A stretch of 9,758 nucleotides of DNA from Geodermatophilaceae bacterium. GTDB lineage: Bacteria; Actinomycetota; Actinomycetes; Mycobacteriales; Geodermatophilaceae. Each line of letters opens with the position of its first letter. Positions within the stretch are counted from its first letter, which is position 1. The stretch covers positions 1-9,758 of the forward strand of contig JACCUM010000478.1 of the NCBI GenBank assembly GCA_013811805.1, read 5' to 3'. Positions 6,281 through 9,758 of this stretch are shown here, in pieces. A program made the translations under genes and the position numbers. The notes under the pieces are model-generated. The model had not been told where the DNA came from. It saw nothing but the letters and a program-made list of their open reading frames with translations, and did not search any database.

Positions 6281-8616
6281 GGTTTCTCCTTGTCAGGGTC
6301 ATAGAACGGGAACCGCACGACCTGAGCGGGGATCCGCTTCTGCTGGCCGTCGAGCTTGCCGACCTCGACCTCGGTGCCGATCTCGGCGTACTGCACCGAG
6401 ATCCGGCACAGGGCGATGTTCTTGCGCAGGATCGGAGACCGGGTGGCGCTGGTGATGACCCCCACCTGCGAACGACCCACGTGCACGCAGTCGCCGTGCA
6501 GGGCCGTCTCGTTGCCGGCCAGTTCCAGTCCGACCAGTTGGCGTTGCGGTGACGATTTGCGGGTCACCAGCGCCTCGCGACCGACGAAGTCGTCCTCCTT
6601 GGTCTTGAGCGGCACCGTGAACCCGATGCCGGCCTCGTACGGGTCGGTCTGGTCAGAGAAGTCGTACCCGGCAAAGACCAGGCCGGCCTCGATCCGCAGG
6701 ATGTCGAGGGCGTCCAGGCCCAACGGCAGGAGACCGTACGGCTGCCCGGCCTCCCACACCGCGTCCCACAGCGCCGGGGCGTGGTCGGGATGCACCCAGA
6801 GTTCGTAACCCAACTCACCGGAATAGCCGGTCCGCGAGACCAGCAGCGGGGTGCCGTTGTGTTCCCCCAACCGGCCGATCGCGAAGCGGAACCAGTTCAG
6901 GTCGCGGAAGGACGGCTGCGTCTGCGGGGTCCAGATGATCTCGGCCAGCAGATCGCGGCTGGCCGGCCCCTGTACCGCGATGTTGTGCAGTTGATCGGTG
7001 GAGGACTTCACCCACACCCGATCTAGCCCCAGTCGCTCGGCCTGCTGACGCAGCCACACGCCGCTGTAGTCGTCTCCTCCGACGAACCGGAAGTTGCTGT
7101 CCCCCAAGCGGAACACTGTGCAGTCATCGATCATGCCGCCGGTCTCGTTGCATACCGCGGAGTAGACGACCTGGCCGTGAGAGAGCTTGCGGATGTTGCG
7201 GGTGACGCAGGCCTGCAGCAGGGCCTCGGCGTCGGGCCCGAGAACCTCGAACTTCCGCAACGGGGACAGATCCATCACCGCGGCGCGCTCGCGGCAGGCC
7301 CAGTACTCCTCTTGCGGTCCATGGTTGTCATAGCTCGACGGCAGCCAGTAGCCGCGGTACTCGGTGAACTGGCGAGTCAGCGCGGAGGTACGGGAATGAA
7401 AGCCAGTCTCCTTGGTCAGCGTGGCGTCGGACTCGGGAGTGACCCGATGGGCGATGGCCATGGAGAATTTCCGTTCTGCGTCGTAGACCCGTACGTGTAT
7501 GTCGGTGGGAACCCAGGCGTTGGAGGCGTCGATGTCGTCCGGACATGCCGAGGAGGCACACACGAGGTCCTTGGCCGCGCGCATCAGGACGTAGTCACCG
7601 GGCCGCGACCACGGCTCATCGAAGACCAGCATGTTGTGCGCGTCGAAAGCGGTGTTGTAGAACAGATTCAGCGCCGGCCAACCCGTGCGCGGCTCGATCG
7701 CGTAGGCCTCCAACTGGGCGTTGAAGTTGTCGCTGCAGTTGATGTGCCCGGGGTAACCCATGTCTTCGTAGTACTTCGCGTTGCAGGCCAGCCCGAACGC
7801 ATCATGGCGGCCCACGGTGTCTCGCACGATCTCCACCAGGGGATTGGCGTCCTGGTCGTAGAATTTGCCGTACAGGCCGGGTTGGGGATAGGGCTGGCTC
7901 ATGAAGTAGCGGGTGGTGGTCGAGTCCAGACCGCGTTCCACGCCGTCGTCCAACCGGGCACTGTCAAAGGCCAGGAAGTCCGAGCACTGCCTGCCTTCCA
8001 CATCGATCACCTGGATGAACTGGCCGGCCTTGACCTCATAGCGCAGCGCCGTGGCCGCATCGATGCGCAGATCGAGCACCGGATCGGCCAGGGGCGGGGG
8101 GATCCGGGGTTCGGCCGCGGGACGAAGCACTGCGCGCCGCAGCTCCAACGACAACTCGGTCGGCGGGTTCGCTTGGGCGTCCTCGACACTCATCGCAGCG
8201 AAGGGGGCTGCCACCAGAACGGTGGCCGCGGAGCGGGCGGTGAAGCTCTCCTGGTTAGCAGCCGGTGACCACTCCCCGAACAGTCGCAGTGCACGCAGAT
8301 CGTTCGCGTCGACCCGGTTGGCCGCCAGCGCGGCGAGTACGACATCGGCGCCCTGCCCGCGTTCACCTCCGTCACTCTGCGCCTTTGCAAGGGATCGCAG
8401 TGTTGCCGCCGGTGCGTCCGCCGTGATTCCGAGAGCTGCGCCGTTGCCGCCGCCGTCGCTGATGACTGACAACTCGGCGGTCTGGCGGCCCTGCGGGTCG
8501 ATGACGGTCAGCCGATCCCCCGGCTCGACCCGGATGGCGGTGACCCCGCCCGGGCGGACCCGGTAGCTCTCCAGACCCGGTTCGCGGGCCACTAAACCCG
8601 GAAGCAGCAGCCTCAC
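6271..8616 (-). CDS. tdm: Trimethylamine N-oxide demethylase (DUF1989 + GcvT/folate-binding fusion)
   Basis: Converts TMAO to dimethylamine and formaldehyde without added reductant; the folate domain is thought to trap formaldehyde as methylene-tetrahydrofolate (knowledge of Tdm). It has 781 residues, close to known Tdm. Residues about 16-170 form a degenerate DUF1989-like half (SYRVRPGGVTAIRVEPGD; IDPQGRQTAEL). Residues about 183-400 form the full DUF1989 domain (YEVKAGQFIQVIDVEGRQC) with candidate metal ligands Cys278, Cys294, Cys353 and Cys358. Residues about 405-775 are a GcvT-like aminomethyltransferase domain: VYSAVCNETGGMIDD (484-498), VQGPASR (548-554), SRTGYSGELGYELWV (594-608) and LPLGLDALDILRIEAG (630-645). 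The GTG start at 8616 overlaps the stop of the 37-codon gene upstream (GTGA), so translation is coupled; no strong ribosome binding site of its own. The presence of tmm next door strongly supports Tdm over a dimethylglycine-type demethylase. Confidence 0.9.
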   Translation of the reverse strand: MRLLLPGLVAREPGLESYRVRPGGVTAIRVEPGDRLTVIDPQGRQTAELSVISDGGGNGAALGITADAPAATLRSLAKAQSDGGERGQGADVVLAALAANRVDANDLRALRLFGEWSPAANQESFTARSAATVLVAAPFAAMSVEDAQANPPTELSLELRRAVLRPAAEPRIPPPLADPVLDLRIDAATALRYEVKAGQFIQVIDVEGRQCSDFLAFDSARLDDGVERGLDSTTTRYFMSQPYPQPGLYGKFYDQDANPLVEIVRDTVGRHDAFGLACNAKYYEDMGYPGHINCSDNFNAQLEAYAIEPRTGWPALNLFYNTAFDAHNMLVFDEPWSRPGDYVLMRAAKDLVCASSACPDDIDASNAWVPTDIHVRVYDAERKFSMAIAHRVTPESDATLTKETGFHSRTSALTRQFTEYRGYWLPSSYDNHGPQEEYWACRERAAVMDLSPLRKFEVLGPDAEALLQACVTRNIRKLSHGQVVYSAVCNETGGMIDDCTVFRLGDSNFRFVGGDDYSGVWLRQQAERLGLDRVWVKSSTDQLHNIAVQGPASRDLLAEIIWTPQTQPSFRDLNWFRFAIGRLGEHNGTPLLVSRTGYSGELGYELWVHPDHAPALWDAVWEAGQPYGLLPLGLDALDILRIEAGLVFAGYDFSDQTDPYEAGIGFTVPLKTKEDDFVGREALVTRKSSPQRQLVGLELAGNETALHGDCVHVGRSQVGVITSATRSPILRKNIALCRISVQYAEIGTEVEVGKLDGQQKRIPAQVVRFPFYDPDKEKPRS

Positions 8617-8726
8617 AGCTTCTTGACGAAGATTCGCGCCATGATCAGAGCCAGGATCGGTAGCACGATGAACAGGATCGTCGCCAGAACCGGACCCGCT
8701 TCGTAGGCAAAGAACATGTCATTCAT
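8613..8726 (-). CDS. 37-residue single-span membrane peptide, function unknown
   Basis: A very short gene: ATG at 8726 overlaps the stop of the 99-residue gene (ATGA), and its own TGA overlaps the GTG of tdm (GTGA). This double 4-nt coupling, plus GGAGGT about 7 nt upstream of the ATG inside the preceding gene, argues that it is translated. The product begins MNDMFFAYEAG, has one hydrophobic span at about 12-34 (VLATILFIVLPILALIMARI) and ends FVKKL. By the positive-inside rule the C-terminus is cytoplasmic. I recognise no family. With a transporter gene two places upstream, it may be a small accessory subunit, as MetS is for the MetP transporter, or a membrane anchor for the operon's proteins. 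Both ideas are inference. Confidence 0.7.
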   Translation of the reverse strand: MNDMFFAYEAGPVLATILFIVLPILALIMARIFVKKL

Positions 8727-9022
8727 CGGCTGACCTCCATGAGACCGGATTGCTGCATGCGCTCGCGACCGAAATCGCTGAGCTGATAGTGGAACAGGAC
8801 CTTCTCTTCCCCCAGTGACTTCTCCGGGTCGATTGTGGCCTCGAGTTCCTCCAGTAGGCCGCCTGCGTACAGGTCGGTGAGCGTCAGGCGAACTGTGCCG
8901 TACCAGTAGTCACCGGACAGGCCGTAGGCGCTCATCACCTGGTCGGCGACCTCGTAGTCCCACATCGCACCGTTACGGGCGAGCAATTGCAGCATGTACC
9001 CCTTGATGTGTACGTCAGGCAT
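8723..9022 (-). CDS. Small PadR-like winged-helix protein
   Basis: A 99-residue soluble protein with the layout of a PadR-type winged helix: first helix YMLQLLARNGAMWDYEVADQV (about 9-29), a recognition-helix region YGTVRLTLTDLYAGGLLEEL (about 41-60), and the wing plus closing helix VLFHYQLSDFGRERM (about 75-89). It ends soon after, so the C-terminal dimerisation part of full PadR proteins is missing, as in the short PadR subgroup. The acidic inter-strand stretch ATIDPEKSLGEEK is longer than usual, and the recognition helix has only one basic residue, so DNA binding is not assured; a protein-interaction role is possible. The ATG at 9022 has GAGGGAG about 5 nt upstream, an excellent ribosome binding site. 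It lies 10 nt after the transporter gene and overlaps the 37-residue gene. Product family is a fold-level guess. Confidence 0.72.
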   Translation of the reverse strand: MPDVHIKGYMLQLLARNGAMWDYEVADQVMSAYGLSGDYWYGTVRLTLTDLYAGGLLEELEATIDPEKSLGEEKVLFHYQLSDFGRERMQQSGLMEVSR

Positions 9023-9032
9023 GGCTACTCCC

Positions 9033-9758
9033 TCAGCGAACCGGACTCGACGGATTCTCCTGGACCGTTCGTGATCGTCCAGATGGCACGGCCCGGATCA
9101 CCTCGAGAACGTCGCGCTTCTCGGTGAACAGGATGAAGGTGCCGGCCACGGCGATCAGGGCACCGACGATGAACTGCCAACTCGGCGCGACCAGGGTGAA
9201 GATCGTCAGCCACACCAGGGCGAACGGCCCGTAGAGAGCCGCGATGGCCTGGCCGCGGCCGACCCCGATCAGCGGGAAGGACTTGTACCAGGCCACGTAG
9301 CAGAAGCCGAAGGTCAGTCCTAGCAGCAAGAGCAGCAGCCATACCGTTGGATTGGCCAGCGCGTCGCCCATGGTGGACCACAGAGCGTCGCCACCAGCCA
9401 GTGCCCATGCGATCGGGACCCCGATAACGATCCAGATCGCTACCTCGGCGCTGAACCGCAGTGTGATGCCAACATCCGGGTCGCTGACGTCCAGCGCTCG
9501 CCCGGCGATCGCTCCCTCGAGCCCCCAACCGACGATGGCCATTGCTCCACCGACGTACCCGAGCAACCCGCCGGTCCCGGCGCCGGTGAACTCCCCGACG
9601 ATGCCAGGGGCGAAGATGAACACTCCCCCTGCGACGATTACCAGGATGCCTACGGCGGCCTGCTTGGTGATCCGCTCGTTGTACCAGACCTTGGCCGCCC
9701 ATGCGCCGACAATCGGGTACATGAGGGCGGCCACAGCTGCGAACGCCAGGCCCACATA
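9033..9758 (-). CDS. DMT-superfamily (EamA-type) transporter, N-terminus beyond window
   Basis: An integral membrane protein of the drug/metabolite transporter superfamily. The frame is open at the right edge, so only about the last 241 residues are present. About seven hydrophobic spans are visible in the fragment (about 3-21, 33-50, 62-84, 98-117, 135-154, 163-184 and 187-206). The usual EamA total is ten, so about three are missing. The segment ending AAKVWYNERITKQAAVGILV is the typical end of the first EamA repeat (a conserved Glu before the next helix), and the closing helices FIVGALIAVAGTFILFTEK end the second. A hydrophilic tail of about 30 residues follows. It is the first visible gene of the minus-strand operon that ends with tdm. 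Inference: uptake or exchange of a methylated amine. Known TMA/TMAO transporters are of BCCT or ABC type, so this would be a different class. The substrate cannot be read from the sequence. Confidence 0.83.
   Translation of the reverse strand, partial: YVGLAFAAVAALMYPIVGAWAAKVWYNERITKQAAVGILVIVAGGVFIFAPGIVGEFTGAGTGGLLGYVGGAMAIVGWGLEGAIAGRALDVSDPDVGITLRFSAEVAIWIVIGVPIAWALAGGDALWSTMGDALANPTVWLLLLLLGLTFGFCYVAWYKSFPLIGVGRGQAIAALYGPFALVWLTIFTLVAPSWQFIVGALIAVAGTFILFTEKRDVLEVIRAVPSGRSRTVQENPSSPVR

Noticed and set aside
7177..8268. 363-residue plus-strand frame antisense to tdm
   Set aside because: The Tdm frame carries all recognisable domains; this product is a Gly/Val/Arg-rich shadow.
9025..9702. 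225-residue minus-strand frame overlapping the transporter
   Set aside because: Arg/Gly-rich, no membrane spans; the neighbouring frame gives a coherent multi-span transporter.

Overview
The window looks like chromosomal DNA of a high-GC actinobacterium. Coding sequence is GC-rich with strong G/C third positions, and GTG starts and tight stop/start overlaps are common. The Fpg/Nei-type glycosylase is of the Nei2 kind found in mycobacteria and relatives. The lytic transglycosylase has the secreted actinobacterial layout. I cannot place it to genus.

Left part (1-1851): two housekeeping genes transcribed divergently. A secreted lytic transglycosylase runs off the left edge on the minus strand, and a nei2-type DNA glycosylase lies on the plus strand.

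Centre and right (1868-9758): a methylated-amine locus. Two genes give it its identity. The plus-strand flavin monooxygenase at 4896-6242 closely matches bacterial trimethylamine monooxygenase (Tmm: TMA to TMAO). The convergent 781-residue protein at 6271-8616 has the DUF1989 plus GcvT/folate-binding layout of trimethylamine N-oxide demethylase (Tdm: TMAO to dimethylamine plus formaldehyde, with a folate domain to take up the C1 unit). Upstream of tdm, in the same minus-strand operon, are a DMT/EamA-type transporter (cut by the right edge), a 99-residue PadR-like winged-helix protein and a 37-residue single-span membrane peptide. The last three genes overlap by 4 nt at each junction.

An IclR-type regulator precedes tmm. 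It is divergent from a DAO-family FAD oxidoreductase (sarcosine/dimethylglycine oxidase-like), which is followed after 1 nt by a class I glutamine amidotransferase. The IclR/oxidoreductase spacer carries a perfect TATAAT, an inverted repeat overlapping it, and a second inverted repeat over the regulator's ribosome binding site.

Working model (inference): the transporter imports a methylated amine, Tmm and Tdm convert TMA through TMAO to dimethylamine, and the FAD oxidoreductase with its amidotransferase partner handles a later N-demethylation or gamma-glutamyl step. No dmmDABC, gmaS, mgs or mgd genes are visible here. The oxidoreductase/amidotransferase pair and the two small proteins are the least understood parts. 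No tRNA, rRNA, CRISPR or insertion sequence was seen, and no gene-free stretch exceeds 140 bases.
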